DNA of 64,000 bases from NCBI GenBank assembly GCA_004335835.1, contig RWJK01000863.1, positions 55,343 to 119,342 on the forward strand, in the 5' to 3' direction. Both the position numbers and the translations under genes were made by a program. This DNA comes from Scenedesmus sp. ARA3 (lineage: Eukaryota; Chlorophyta; Chlorophyceae; Sphaeropleales; Scenedesmaceae). Positions 22,301 through 34,234 of the stretch are shown here, one piece after another; position 1 is the first letter of the stretch; every line of letters begins with the position of its first letter. The notes under the pieces were generated by a model. The model did no database searches and was not told the origin of the DNA. It saw only the letters and a list, made by a program, of their open reading frames with translations.

Positions 22301-23831
22301 AACTGCGGGTTCTGGAACATGCCGCTCATGGCCTGCATGTACTTGGAGGGGTCGAAGTTGGCGGGGTCCATGCCGGGGGGCATGCCGGGCATGCCGCCGG
22401 GCATACCTGGCATACCAGGCATGCCTGGCATGCCTGGGAAGCCTGCAGGACACAAAGATGTGGCAGTTGCATTGTCATCAGCTGTCAGCTGGAGTACAAA
22501 CCACTGAAGTGTTTTGAACAAGGATTTGTGGACCAGGGGTCCATGCCGGGGCGCATGTCGGGCATGCCGCCGGGCATACCTGGCATACCTGGCATGCCTG
22601 GAAAGCCTGCAGGAGAGACAAAACCACAAAATGATCAGAGGGCAGGCGGCTTGCTGGTGTGCTGTTGGGCTTCATGTTGGGACGCCTGCAGGCCTGCAGC
22701 GCAGAAACACACAGTCAGAATGCTAGCAGATGGCAGACAGGCTGCAGATATGCTGTTGGCATAGTCCATGCCGGGAGGCATGCCTGGCATGCCTGGGAAA
22801 GCCTGCAGGACACACAGATGCAGCAGTTTGCATGTGAGATGTTTGTTGGCTGACCGACAGGCTGCTGGCATGCATGCTATGTGAGGGGGCAACTGCCGGC
22901 ACACTGGGCATGCCTGCAAAGCCTGCAAAACAGGTATGACTCAAATCAAAGACTTGAAAGTGAAGGCACTCATGTGAATGATATGCTGTTGGCGGTATCC
23001 TTTCTACGGGCACGCCGGGTACGCCTCACAGATGACCAGCTGTTGCAACCTGCAATGTACAAGTGTAGTGCCACGCTATCTGCTGGCTGGTGTTCGGCCT
23101 GCAGTCCTACCTGGCATGCCACCAGCACCAGCAGCAGCAGCGCCGCCCTCAGCGCCAGCAGCACCGCCCATTGCCCCCATCATGCCAGACATGCTCTCCT
23201 GCAGCTGCGCAGTGAGCCCCTGGAACGAGGGGTCGTTGGCAATCTGCTCTGCCATCTGCTTGATGGAGGGGTCCTGCAAGAGCGGCAAGGAGTGCATGGA
23301 AAGTTTGCAGGAAGGCAATTGGGCAGTCATGAGACGTGCAGGCAAGCAAAGGGTTAAAGAGGCTGGTAGTGCAAGCAGAAACAGGTTTCAAGATGCTGTG
23401 AAGTCCAAGGTGCACTGGGCATGCATGGCAGGATCCTGCAAGCATTGATGCTGCTGAACGGGTGGTAAGAAGCTACAGCTGCTAACATCAGCAGTGTATG
23501 CCGATTGTGGTGCTGAAAGGCCTGCTGCAGGACTGCTGCAATGCATGCTTGCAACGGCAGATGGCGGCCAGCAGCTTGTGTGCAGATGCAGGTGCAGGCT
23601 GGGGCCTAGAGCTGTCCAAGGCCAGGACTACGCGCATGTTCAAGCAATCTAGCATCAAGCACACGCAATTGCAGCATATGCATGCACTGCACGTTGAGAT
23701 AAAGCTGCCTAGCTCCTCTACGTCAGAGGCCACTGCAACGCCTCCGTATGCACGTGCACGTGCACTAAGCTCACATTTAGGGCGGACTGCAGAGCAGAAA
23801 AGTCAAAGGGAGCACCACCACCGGGCATCAT
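19365..23831 (-). CDS. AKR2: AKR2-type ankyrin-repeat chaperone for chloroplast outer-membrane proteins
   Basis: Eight exons on minus: 23831-23775, 23273-23111, 22442-22261, 21605-21546, 20989-20898, 20428-20259, 19949-19718, 19461-19365; 1053 nt, 350 residues, close to the 342 of Arabidopsis AKR2A. It starts [19 protein letters not shown], then a STI1-like block [17 protein letters not shown] (about 20-40), a Gly-Met-Pro-rich linker (about 74-95), a second STI1-like block [38 protein letters not shown] (about 180), a Glu-rich stretch, and ankyrin repeats (about 235-350: [27 protein letters not shown]). AKR2 is a cytosolic factor that binds signal- or tail-anchored outer-envelope proteins and delivers them to the chloroplast through lipid-binding ankyrin repeats. 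The start codon is the first ATG after a possible acceptor, so a further 5' exon is possible. Confidence 0.94.
20497..20540 (-). repeat. 5'-edge copy of AKR2 exon 6
   Basis: Encodes [14 protein letters not shown] after a CAG acceptor against [14 protein letters not shown] in the intact exon at 20428; it is upstream in transcription order and noticeably diverged. Confidence 0.82.
21060..21213 (-). repeat. Two 5'-edge copies of AKR2 exon 5
   Basis: 21060-21103 and 21170-21213 repeat [12 protein letters not shown] / [12 protein letters not shown] after CAG acceptors, upstream of the intact exon 20989-20898. Confidence 0.87.
21820..22260 (-). repeat. Tandem array of four 3'-edge copies of AKR2 exon 3, period about 110 bp
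   Basis: Counting the intact exon end at 22261, the start-to-start spacings are about 111, 108, 111 and 111 bp. Each unit has the exon end encoding [15 protein letters not shown] (first residues eroded) plus a donor and about 60 bp of intron. All lie in the intron just downstream of the intact exon. The 343-codon plus-strand frame through it is the array read backwards. Confidence 0.92.
22520..22925 (-). repeat. Three 5'-edge copies of AKR2 exon 3 (Gly-Met-Pro region)
   Basis: 22530-22608, 22768-22806 and 22885-22925 encode progressively shorter and more diverged versions of the exon start ([35 protein letters not shown]), each after CTGCAG. All are upstream of intact exon 22442-22261. Confidence 0.85.
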
Positions 23832-25617
23832 CTTGGCTGTCTGTCTGTCTGAAGTGTGTCGAGTAAAAAGTCGGCCAGCAGAGATCTGCTGTATACGCAG
23901 AACAGACTAACAGCTGGATCGATGCGACAATCTTTCTTATTGGCAATTTCACAGCGGTCCTGTGGTGATATTCCCTGTGCCAGGCTACAACACATGTCAC
24001 CTCAGCAAAGCCCTGCAGCACGCTTACGAGGAGCGAGCTCAGCAACTACAAAAAGTTTTGCTCGCAGCTTTAACGCCTGGCCTGCGCCGGCAAATGGCCA
24101 CCACCATCAGTGCTTACCAGGCTTCCAGAAGTTCGAAGTTCTACTGTTCGGTGCTACGACTGCAGTGTAATGGTAGCAATTTGCCTGGGTGTACGCATCC
24201 CGTATGGTTACAGGACCTGAAACAAAAACATAGTCCAGGGAACTGCACCTCAGGTGCTGGTGTCAGCCGGCGATTGTGCTGCTCCTCCTGCTGATGATGC
24301 AGCACCCCAAACGTGAGATCATGTGAGACAGACTGCACAACAAAGCCCAGGCATCCGTTTGAAGCATCACTCATGCACATCTTTCCAGACATACAGCACC
24401 ATCCGCCATTCATGGCACACATGCTTTACCCTTGGACACGCATGCAGCATGCAAAGAGTGCTTGTGCTCTTGGCGGCAACAGCCTGCACCCTGGCATGCC
24501 TGGACTGACACACACGATGAGGACAATAGCTGGAAAGCACTGCTCTTAGTGTGCTGTGTCAGCTTCCCTGGCAGCAGCAACATGTGTACAACACAGAAAA
24601 TGCCGTCTCCGCTTGTGGTATTAGGAAGCAGATGTCGCTGAACCACCCCGCCATACCGCCTATCTCATGCAGCGCTGCATGCCAGTCACCGCCAGTCACC
24701 GCATTCATCACCCTGCAGCCCACTGCTATTCATGTGACCATCAGGCACAGAGCACCCAGCAACCATCATGCGACAGTGCAACACGTGCATGCCCATACCA
24801 GCAATTGCCGCAGGATTTAAGGAAGTCCCTGCACAATGCTTGACCGAAACAGCTAGCATGGTGCACAGCCACCATAGGCCTTGCAGCAAGCACATGGGCG
24901 AGATTCCGCCACGCATTACACAACAGCTACTTGTTCTCTGCTGACATACGGAGGCCATCCCAACATCAGCAACGCTTGCTGTGCGCGTGCCTGAACACGC
25001 AACACTGAGTGCATCACGTCACAAGCTGCAGCAGACTAGCTGCACCTCACCTCGAATGTGCATGGCCAGCAGCAAATGCACAACGCCGCATCATCATGCT
25101 GGGGGTGCCAGCTGCCGCCCAACAGCATGCCTTGTGCTGGACATACTACAGATAGCTGCTCAAACAAAACCCCAGTGCTGAAAGGTGCTTAATTTCATAC
25201 ATTTGTGAAAGCACAAAAGTGCCGTGTGTGTGGCAACGCCCTGCCATTCACAGGGGCAGCTGCTGTGCGCTCCCGCGGGCAACCAGCCCAAAGGTGATCT
25301 GCCACTCAAAAATTGTACACGTTGTTACAAACATGTACAATTCATCAACCAAATAGCACTCAGGTGCACTCCAGAGTGCGGCAAACCTTGGATATGATGC
25401 ACTCAGCACTCAGCCACAATCGCAAGACGCCTGGTCAAGCAGCAGGCGCGCTGCCACCACAGAGCGTGCCTGCCTGCCCACTACTGTGCCTTGATTTGGC
25501 CCCTGCCAGCATGCATGGACGTACGCAACACACACGCGCCAGCACCTGACATGTCAACACGCATGCGCCTCATGTCACACGCACGCGCCGCAACACGCAG
25601 CAACAACAGCAGCAACA
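23832..25617. other. Intergenic: AKR2 5' region and ZIP 3' region
   Basis: 1.8 kb. I recognise no gene. Possible 5' untranslated exons of AKR2 may lie near 23832-24130, since an AG precedes the chosen ATG. Confidence 0.45.
25325..25329 (-). terminator. Candidate TGTAA poly(A) signal, ZIP gene
   Basis: TTACA on plus, about 290 nt past the ZIP stop codon. Confidence 0.4.
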
Positions 25618-27769
25618 TCAATGCAGGTCGCCCAGCACGTACGTGTTGAGCAGGTGCAGATTCAGCGACATGATGCCCATGCCAGCTAGCAGGCAGCCAA
25701 CTGCCAGGCTCTTGCCTGCATGCTGGAAGGCCAGCGGCAGCAGCTCATGGAATGCAAGGAAGGCCATGATGCCGCCCACCCCAGCCAGCATGCAGTCCAC
25801 AATGCGCTCGTCGATCTGGCCTGGGAAGAAGAGGGCCAGCAGGATGACTGCCAGGGGCTCCGCCAAGCCTGCAGGACAGCAGCAGCAGCAGCAGCAGCAA
25901 AGGCAGCAGCAGCAGGGCAGTGTTGAGCACTGGGTGTTGACATGGGTATGGAGCACTGGCAACGCATGGCGTTGTGTACGCAGGTGAAGATGTGTCGCTG
26001 TAGTGCGCACATAAACCCATCCACCCACATCACTGCGTTTGGCATGCATGAGATGGCATCGGTCGCTCACCAGCATGCTGGCACTAGCGTTGCACAGCAG
26101 CTGCGCTGCACCCTAAGAGCTCACCTGACAGTGCTGCTGCCTGCAGCCCTTTCCACCTGCTGCCAGTGGCAAAGTAGATTGGCAGCGCAACACCAACGCC
26201 CTCCGGCACGTTGTGCAGCGCAATGGCAATTGCCAGGCTCAGCCCTGCGAGGCGCAATGCAGGATTCGCGTGTGAGCAGGCAGCTTGTGCATGTTCTGCA
26301 GCAGCATGGGCAATGGTTAACGCCAGCTGTCTTCAAGCAGCAGAACAGAAGGCAGCGTCTTGGTGCTTGGTTCAGCAGCGGTTCAAACAGATGCAAGGAT
26401 ACACGTCTCCAACAGAAAGATGGCGTTGGTTGGCTCCTCTGACATTGAAATACTGTGCACAGTGCCTGGCAGCAGCCAGCTTGGCAACAGCCTCACCTAC
26501 TGCCGGCGACTTCTGCGCTGCAAGGAATACCGCCACGCCCTCAGGGAAGTTGTGCAGGGCGATGCCGAGTGCTGTGATGACGCCAGACATCAGCAGCTGC
26601 CGCTTCAGCTTCGCATCGCTGCTGCTGCTGTCACTCTCATCCAGCAGCACCACGTCCAAGTCAGCAGAGGTGCCAGACTCGCTGCTGCAGCCCGCTGCCT
26701 CCGCGGCCGGCTGCCACTGCTGCTGCTGCTGCTGCTGTGCTGCAGCGTGCATGCTGCGCCTGGTCAGGCCTGACCCAGCGTCTGGCAGCTGCTGCACGTC
26801 CTGCGTCAGGCTGTCCTGACTGCAGGAGGAAGCATACGCAGACAGGGATCCAGTGCATGAGTTCAATGCTGATCATTAACAATGCATGGCAGTGCTGAAT
26901 GCATCAGCCATGCACGATCAACTACATTGCATTGGCAGCGCTGCAAAGGCAAGAGTGCAGCCAAGTGCTGCAGTACTGTGATTTGCAGTATGCTGCGCCC
27001 TTGCTTGTGGCATCTAGCACGGCAGTATGCATCATAGCGCACTGAACATCCAAACATTGTGCAGGCTCCTGGTCCAGCTACCTACCTGCTGCTGGATGCC
27101 CTCTGCAGCACTGAGGCCTTGCCTGCAACACCTTTGCTGCCTGCTGCCGTTCCTGCAAGCGCGGTGCTTGCTGCAGCAGCCTCTACCAGCAGCTGAGCAC
27201 GTGCTTCGCTTTCCTTCACTGCAGAAGCTGGCTTGCTACTGCTTTTTATTGTGGCTGCTTGGGTGTTTGGGCTTGGCGCAAAGAAGAGCGTGTCTGGCTC
27301 TGGTATGAGTGCAACAATTGCTGCAAAAAACAGCACGCCAGCATAGAAGCACACGTTGGCTGCCACAAAGCCGATCTCTTCAGCAGCCTCTGGCAGCAAG
27401 TCCATCACAGATATGCTGAGCATCAGTCCTGCTGCCAAGCCCTGCAGGCACAAGAGCAGCGCACCAGCATCAGGTCAGGTCAGGCCAGCTGCGGGGCATG
27501 CTGACGATAGCATGACTGCATAACCTGACAAACCTTATGATCCACATCAAACCGCACAGCTTGAAAATGTATAGCTTCAGCCTGTTCATCGGCATTTCTT
27601 GCACAGTCTGCCTTCAGGCGGGTTGCTGTTCTCCAGGCACAAATCCCACCTGCAGGGCTCCGAGGCGCTTGAAGCTTAAGTTTGGCTGAAGCACAACTAG
27701 TAGCCCTCCCAATGCTGTGCCCAAAGCGCCCAGGCCCGTAAGGACCAGAGCCACTACAACGGAGCCCAT
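25618..27769 (-). CDS. ZIP-family divalent metal transporter
   Basis: Five exons on minus: 27769-27650, 27441-27086, 26819-26497, 26244-26125, 25868-25618; 1170 nt, 389 residues, phases join. An upstream in-frame TTG exists, but the first ATG (AAAATGG context) is used. Membrane segments include VVVALVLTGLGALGTALGG, FYAGVLFFAAIVALI and LAVILLALFF. A long hydrophilic Ser/Gln-rich loop (about 115-200) separates the halves. The two ZIP signature helices are present: GIALHNFPEGVAVFLA and AIALHNVPEGVGVALPIY, with the metal-binding His, Asn, Pro and Glu residues, plus the later FHELLPLAF. This is the ZupT/GufA-like branch (ZTP29 in plants). It should import Zn2+ or Fe2+/Mn2+ into the cytosol; substrate and membrane are not deducible. 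No exon-edge copies are seen in its introns, unlike neighbours. Confidence 0.95.
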
Positions 27770-28455
27770 TTTCGCAGGCTCGGCGTCAGTCGCCGCTAGC
27801 AAGCACAGATACGACCGTCTGTAAGGATCCTGGTCACTAACAGCAGTTTGTTCATGAACTTATATCCATCGACAGCCCTGCAAGCATGAAGTGCACACTC
27901 GGCTGTGAGCTCTGAGGAGCGAATAGCATTGACACGTTCCTTCAACCGTGCTGAGACTGCACATCTCTAGTAAAATCAGAATCAAGTGCCGAAGTGAAGC
28001 TGGACCACACGGAGGCTGATTGTTACACGTCCGAAAACCCTGGCAGAACCACCACCCTTCAGGCATGCTTGCTGCCATCAGCTTATGCCTTGGGCGGTGT
28101 CCAGGGTCCTTCAAGTGCCGTCGCCCCCTCTTTCAGCTGTTGAATCATGGCGTCTGCACGGCACAGGCGGCCAAGGCAGACACGGTTAGTGAGTCAGCGT
28201 CACAAGGTGTTCAACATGGGACGCACTGCTGTCAGTGCTCCAACTGATGCATGCTGTCCGATGTGCTTGCTGGATACAATTATGCTTCCCGGGCGTGTAA
28301 CCCCTCTATCCTATCTGCTTCCCGGGTGAGGAAACCAACATGTGTCGCCATGTGCAATCGCTTCAGCTGCAACGAGCATCTGAGCACTGCACTTTGCAAC
28401 ACTGGACCATCTCGTGAAACACACAGGCCATACACTGCAGCAGCTGCATCCTATT
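27770..28455. other. Intergenic: ZIP upstream region and Nudix 3' region
   Basis: Nearly 700 bp without a gene. TTACA at 28023-28027 (TGTAA on minus, about 430 nt past the Nudix stop) could be the Nudix poly(A) signal. Confidence 0.45.
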
Positions 28456-29785
28456 TCAAGTGGACCTGCAGGCACATGAACCGCTTGCTGTGCCAATGAT
28501 ACCATAGTTGATGGCCACAAGGTCTTGCAGGAAAACACACATGCAGCCAAATATATACACATACACACCTGCTTGCTGCACTTCTGGCCGCTCCAGCAGC
28601 TTCTGGAAGGCCTCCCGGATGATCTGCTTGTGGTCAAACGCCAGGCTGGGCAGGGCGTTGACCGGGTACCAGCTGGCAGCAGCAGCGTCATCCTGCGGCA
28701 GCGTAATAGGTGCCGGCGTGCGGGGGAAAGGCAGCACATGGGTCAGAAGGCAGCAACGGGAACTGCTAACTGCATGGTAATGGCCACAGACTGTGCCGAC
28801 TGCATTTTTTTTCCATGTCCTGCTCCTACGAATCTGATGTTGCTACCTGGCAGCAGACACGTGTGTGTGTGTGNNNNNNNNNNNNNNNNNNNNNNNNGGG
28901 GGGGCAATGATCCAGCTGTTTCGAGACTTGCAGCGCGGCATCTGTGCACCACGAAGGCACTTGCAGTGCAGTGCAGCATGCTGCAGGAGAGCATACCACA
29001 TGCGATTGTGCTCTTACAGACAAGCATGGTGCGTGCTGCAACGTGTGCTAAGCATCAAGAGTTGGAAACAGCCGCCATGCCAGGGCCTACATGCAAGCTA
29101 TTGCATTCACACATTGTGTCATGCAACCGCTCATACTTCCGCTGCCGCCCGAACTTACAGCAGCTCTAACTCCCAGCTCTGTGCTAGGCACCACTGCTGC
29201 ATACGCCACAGTGACAGTCCAGCCTCGGGGGTCCCTCCCTGGGTCTCCATAAGTGCCAACCTGCACAGTCACAGATGTGCTGTCACATAACACACATGAT
29301 GCCATGACACTGTGCTGCCAGGCCGAGCCATCTATCTGGTAGCAGGCTGCATCCTAATGTGCGAAGCACTGCCGGCAAACTGAATCTAGCGCTGAACATG
29401 TGCTGAAGCAGTCAACCACAATACATATCTGGAAACCAGCCTCGCTCCGAGCAGCCAGGCTGACCATAGATAACAGCATTTGACCAGCTGGTGATAAACA
29501 CAACAACGCTCCCCTTGTCAGCGATAAACTACCCTCTCCTGCAGCCCGCTGGCACAGGAACCTTGCCACCGGATGGAACTGACCAAACTGCGCAAGTTAC
29601 AATCATCTGCAGCGTCGAGCACAACAGCACGTATGCGAGACAGGCAGATACCCTGCTGCCCCACACCTGGAACATGTCCACATCAGCAGGGTTGACCGAG
29701 GTCTCCTCCTGCAGCTCCCTGGCAGCAGCAGCAGCCAGCGGCTCGCCCTGGTCAACAAAGCCGCCAGGCAGCGCCCACTGGCCCT

Positions 29786-29825
<40 letters not shown>

Positions 29826-30561
29826 GCACGGCTGGTGATGCAGTGCTTGCTGCAGTACAACACATACTTTGCATGCAGCATGCAGTAGGTGATTGCATAG
29901 ATTGCCAACAGTAGCAGCATGAGATGGAGGTGACATCTGACCAACAAGCTCGCTGTGCAGCGGGCGTTGGTCCAGCCCAAGGCAAGCACACACAACAGAC
30001 ACAGCAAAGTCATATCCCGCTTTGTGACCGACAAAGTCTCTTGCTTGCCAAACAGCAGCAGCAGCAGCAGCAGCAGAATGCAGCAGAGGCTGGTCAAGTC
30101 GGCGCATTGTTGGCGGACTGCGGCCTCATGTTGTGGCAGCAGCGGCCATCCGATGAGGTACCTGGCAGCTTTAAGCTCCAAGGTAAGTTACCTTGCATGG
30201 GGGGTGCTTGCGCTGTATGAGCAGCAGCTGTGATGGCGTGCTGGTTGCAGGCTTTGCCACAATCACTGCATCAACTGTTAGGGCTGGCCTCGGCCACCTG
30301 CTCAACAGCAGAAGAGTGCAGCAGATGATGTGTTTCAATGCACGTTGAGCAGTAGCAGGAGCAGCATGCGCAGCAGCACGAGTTGGAGCTTATACAGTGC
30401 AACGTCATGCAAGTGCTGCAAGCCTGGGGCAAAACAAAACTTCGATGGAGTGTATGTTTATACGCACACGCAGTTGATACCGATCTGGCTGGCGCTAGGG
30501 CAGATTCAGCAGCGGAGAGCTGTACTGCTGCTTGCACTTACTCGTAGCTGTACTTCGCCAT
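28456..30561 (-). CDS. Nudix hydrolase, ADP-ribose pyrophosphatase-like
   Basis: Six exons on minus: 30561-30542, 30297-30192, 29783-29667, 29260-29159, 28692-28569, 28523-28456; 537 nt, 178 residues. The 20-nt first exon encodes MAKYSYE; exon 2 continues WPRPALTVDAVIVAK and QLLLIQRKHPPCK. The Nudix box is at residues 50-72 (GGFVDQGEPL, then RELQEETSV): G50, E56, R64, E65, E68 and E69 are kept, and the usual Gly near the end is Ser71. YGDPGRDPRGWTVTVAYAA follows, a block typical of COG1051 ADP-ribose pyrophosphatases and NrtR-type regulators. It probably hydrolyses ADP-ribose or a related nucleoside diphosphate using Mg2+. No transit peptide is visible. The acceptor of exon 3 is formed by a (CTG)n tract. 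An assembly gap sits in intron 4. Confidence 0.93.
28861..28904. other. Assembly gap flanked by GT and G runs
   Basis: Bases 28874-28897 are N, between (GT)n and a run of G, in the Nudix intron 28693-29158. Presumably a simple repeat that was not sequenced through. Confidence 0.95.
29784..29824 (-). repeat. (CTG)n acceptor tract of Nudix exon 3
   Basis: About 13 CAG units on plus (CTG on the sense strand) end exactly at the CAG acceptor of exon 29783-29667. Confidence 0.9.
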
Positions 30562-31788
30562 GGCTCGCACTTGGCTTCGTTGACGGGCTGCTGGGACTTG
30601 ATGTAGCAAGCGGCGGGTAGCGACAAACATTAAAGCAGCACAGCACAGGACTGCAACACGGACAAGGGTTTGAGTCCAGCGATTGCCCGATCGTGTCGTA
30701 AAACAGCATGGTTCGGCATAATTACAACCACGTTCTTTCGTCCTGCAACCCGTTCAATCAGTATACAAGACGCAGCACAAAACCGCATGCGTTGTGATAC
30801 ATGTGCTTGTAACTGACATGGCTGACTGTGTTGCACATGAACAATACCAAAGATCGCAGCCTCCGGCCGGTTGCAGCAACTGCTGCAAAAAAAAACAAGG
30901 TATGGCTCCCTGCCACTCGCCAGTGCTTATGTGCATTAAGATAATAATAACTCAGCAACGCCGTCTGCTGCACGCGGTGACACACAATACTGCAGGGACA
31001 CCACATGTGGGAGTCGCCAAACCATGCAAGTTGTGCCAACAAATTGCTGTGTACGTTGACTGACCGGAGACCGCAGCAACCACACAACTGGGATAGTGGG
31101 AGCCTAGCTGACATATTTTATACCTGCTTCAACCTGCAAACTTCACAGGCGATTTTGAAAATGGCCCCAGGAAGACAATGCTGTGTGCATACAAGCAGTC
31201 ACACATATGCGTGCACTGGAATTTGGGACCTCAACTGCGCACCCAGAACAGCCTGTTGTGGCGCCTGCAGCAAGCCTGCACGTGCGCTGATGATGTACAG
31301 TTTATCCCGCTGCAAAGGACCCTAACACACCTCAAGTGTGTCACCTAGCTGCATGCATGCAGCACAAAACCCTCCAGCAATATAACCCGCAGCACTAAAA
31401 CACAGTGAATGATAGTCGCCATGCCACAACGCATAAAATCCTGCAAGCTGGCTGAGTAAAGCTGCAAGGCAACTGCCAAGGCTCTTGCTGAGTCAGCGGC
31501 ATCAGTTGCAGCACAGCAGCTAAGAGCTGCAACCCACCGGATCACCAGCCACAGCTTCCCAAACAGCAGCAATGCAGCAATGCAGCAGCAGTGCAGCCAT
31601 ATCCAGCGCCGTGCTGCTTGCGTGCATGCTGCCCTGGCACACGCAAGCTGCTCCTCCCTCTAAACATCAACTCCCGGGTACGTAGGCATTTGAATGATCC
31701 TCATCGTCACTGATACTCAGATTCTCAAATTGCACCAAAAACAACTCCTGTCGTACAAAGCACAGACTAGCGTGTGCTCAGCTGAACT

Positions 31789-32526
31789 TCACGCAGCCAA
31801 AACAGCACCCTGCTGGATGCCATATTCTCTGGAACAATGTGTATTCCACAACAGACAATAATTGGTGGGCACGCTGACATTACCAATATCATGCATGGGA
31901 CAGTCGAGAATCAGCATACATGGCCCAAGCAGCAGCGAGCTGCATCCATCAGGAGCCCAGAAGCATAACTTCCCCCACCGTCGCAACTGCCGCTCCTTGT
32001 GTGACGGCTTGCATCCATTTCTGCCATGCAACTGCAGCGCGTTCAAGCACACCATGTGCGGCACATCCACTGCATCCGTGTCCACAACGCCCCCAGAAAT
32101 AACGCTGCGTGTATCTGTCAGCATACAACAGCACCAGCACTGACGCACCACTGCCCACAGAAACACTGCCCACATCTGCTTTGCTTCAAACTTTGCAGCA
32201 GCAGAGAGCCAGAATGGTAGTGGACACCGCTGCCAGCAGTGTATAAATGTTTGTGTCTGTGTTGTACTCATTTCACAGTCCAGGGCCGGCAAATGAGTAA
32301 ATGCCATCTGTGGTGCAAGCCAGCCAGTAACAGCTGCATCCTCACGCACTGGAGTGTGAGCAAGCCATTGTAAATGGTGAGTATGCAACAATGGGGTTGG
32401 GTGTGCAGCAGAGCTTGCGTCTGCAACACAGAATGCATTCGTGGCACGTGCGGGCCTGCTTTGCTGCAGCAGCTGCGGCTGCCACAGCAGCATGGCGACC
32501 ACACAGTTCTGCCAGCAACATAACAT
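31789..32526 (-). CDS. Doubtful 245-codon open frame
   Basis: The longest uninterrupted frame in the gene-poor region. It is Cys- and Trp-rich, has no recognisable domain, no poly-Ala or poly-Gln tract like the neighbouring proteins, and no exon-edge copies around it. It may be a chance frame; listed so that a reader can test it. Confidence 0.15.
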   Translation of the reverse strand: MLCCWQNCVVAMLLWQPQLLQQSRPARATNAFCVADASSAAHPTPLLHTHHLQWLAHTPVREDAAVTGWLAPQMAFTHLPALDCEMSTTQTQTFIHCWQRCPLPFWLSAAAKFEAKQMWAVFLWAVVRQCWCCCMLTDTRSVISGGVVDTDAVDVPHMVCLNALQLHGRNGCKPSHKERQLRRWGKLCFWAPDGCSSLLLGPCMLILDCPMHDIGNVSVPTNYCLLWNTHCSREYGIQQGAVLAA

Positions 32527-33985
32527 GCAACATGACGCGCGGCGGGCTGCTGATTCTGCAGACGCGTGCGGCGTGGTGTGACAAGCGTGTACGGAGCAAT
32601 CTGCATGCCCATTCGAACGGCATGCAACACCTGACAGTGACAGAGACCTTACAGTGACATGAATAAGCTGCCGCTTATAGCCGCCGCCACTTTCAACCCC
32701 TCACGCCTAAATGCACTTCAACCCCTCACGCCTGGATGCAGACTGATCACATGTATCATGGCCTTCACACCCTTGCTAGCAGTGAAGCAGCAGCAGCGGC
32801 TGTAACCACCTTGCCATGGGCCGCAATGTGTAGTATGCAATTGTAGTTGGCACCAGAACAGCAGCTGCTGTGCCGTGCCAAGCTCAATGTGTGTCTGCAA
32901 TCGCATCGTACTGGCAGAGAACCGATCGTGCGTGCACTGACAGGTGGTGCCGACGCCAAAAACGTGACGCAGCATTGCCACATTCAGTGTGGGCTACACA
33001 CCACAGCAAGGCAGTGGCAGCAGCAGCAATGGCTGTTGCCGCTGCTAGCCCTGGTGAGTGACGCCCGTACTAGGTAAGCCGCTCTCTACACGCAACGCCT
33101 ACCGCACACAAGATTCGAGCACGGGATACATCATGCCCGGCTGCTTAGCAAACTGCCTTGCAACGGCTGAGCTGTACAGAGCAACTAGCCAGTGCTGCTG
33201 TAGCCAGTGCTGCTGCAGTCAGTGCAGTCTGCTGTGCTAAGCAGTGCTAGGTACGCACCACAGCCCATGGTCGCGTGATTGCAGTATGCAGCACATGCTG
33301 AGAAACAGCAAATGGTTTCCAACATCAGTAAGCAGCCGCCAGTCGCTTTCACCAGCCAAGACAGAGACCAGCAGCCAAGACACGACCCGCTTTCGCCCGC
33401 CAAGACACAGACCCGTATGCTGCTGCAGCACCAGCTAGGCACCACCAACCAACAGTGTTGCAGACCAACCCAGCCTCAGCAACAAGCGCAAATGAAAACT
33501 CATGCAGGATATCGAGTGACAGCACGGCAACCGCCATTTTCTAGTACGTGTAGGGAGACGCTGCCGCTGGCAAATGCAATAACACCTTATAAGCTTCAAA
33601 TGCTGCTTATTCCAGCTGAACAACATCAAGCTCAGAGTAGCTGGCACAAGTTCCACATGCGACTTTAAAGAGCTCGAAGCAGCCTGGCAGAGCAGCCTGG
33701 CAGCAGCTGCTGCTGCTCATGCTGCCGGGCTAGGAGTTCGACCCCACCTGCCAAACCCATGGCACTGAATACACACAAACACTCCACGTACATGCATGCC
33801 GCTGCACGTATACTGAAGTAGCTGTGCATCAAGCAGAGTTGCCAAGCACTGCCGCCTAGCACTGACAAGTCACACAGCAGTGCGCCACACGTAAATAGAG
33901 AAAGTGTGATTTCTACACAGAAAACAGCACCGCATAACCAGGAGCACGCGCAGTGCGTCATGCCACTGATATGCAACCCCGCAGA

Positions 33986-34234
33986 TTAGCACAAGTGAAC
34001 ACAACCCCCATTGCGCAGCGCTAGCAACACTCGTGTTGAGTCTGAGTTGGTGTCAGCATCACCAGCGGGAGCTGGCAGGCGCAGCCGAGAGATGCTTATG
34101 AACACAATACCCAGAGATACAACAACAACAGCAACAACAGCAGCCCACCACAGCATGTACCACCAGAACAGCTGCGCAAAGCGGCTGCACCTGCGCAGGC
34201 CCAGCGGGCCTGATGAACAAATATACCTGCAGCT
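33986..34234 (-). CDS. Doubtful terminal exon with a membrane segment
   Basis: Follows a CTGCAG acceptor-like site and stays open to a TAA. It encodes a hydrophobic stretch (WWAAVVAVVVVSLGIVFISI) after an Arg-rich segment, then a polar tail. No upstream exon could be joined, and the hydrophobicity partly comes from TTG/GTT-rich simple sequence. Confidence 0.15.
   Translation of the reverse strand, partial: SCRYICSSGPLGLRRCSRFAQLFWWYMLWWAAVVAVVVVSLGIVFISISRLRLPAPAGDADTNSDSTRVLLALRNGGCVHLC

Noticed and set aside
21733..22764. 343-codon plus-strand frame with repeated [17 protein letters not shown]
   Set aside because: It is the complement of the AKR2 exon-edge array; splice signals and conserved protein blocks are all on the minus strand.
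28874..28897. Possible insertion site
   Set aside because: It is a run of N, an assembly gap next to simple repeats.
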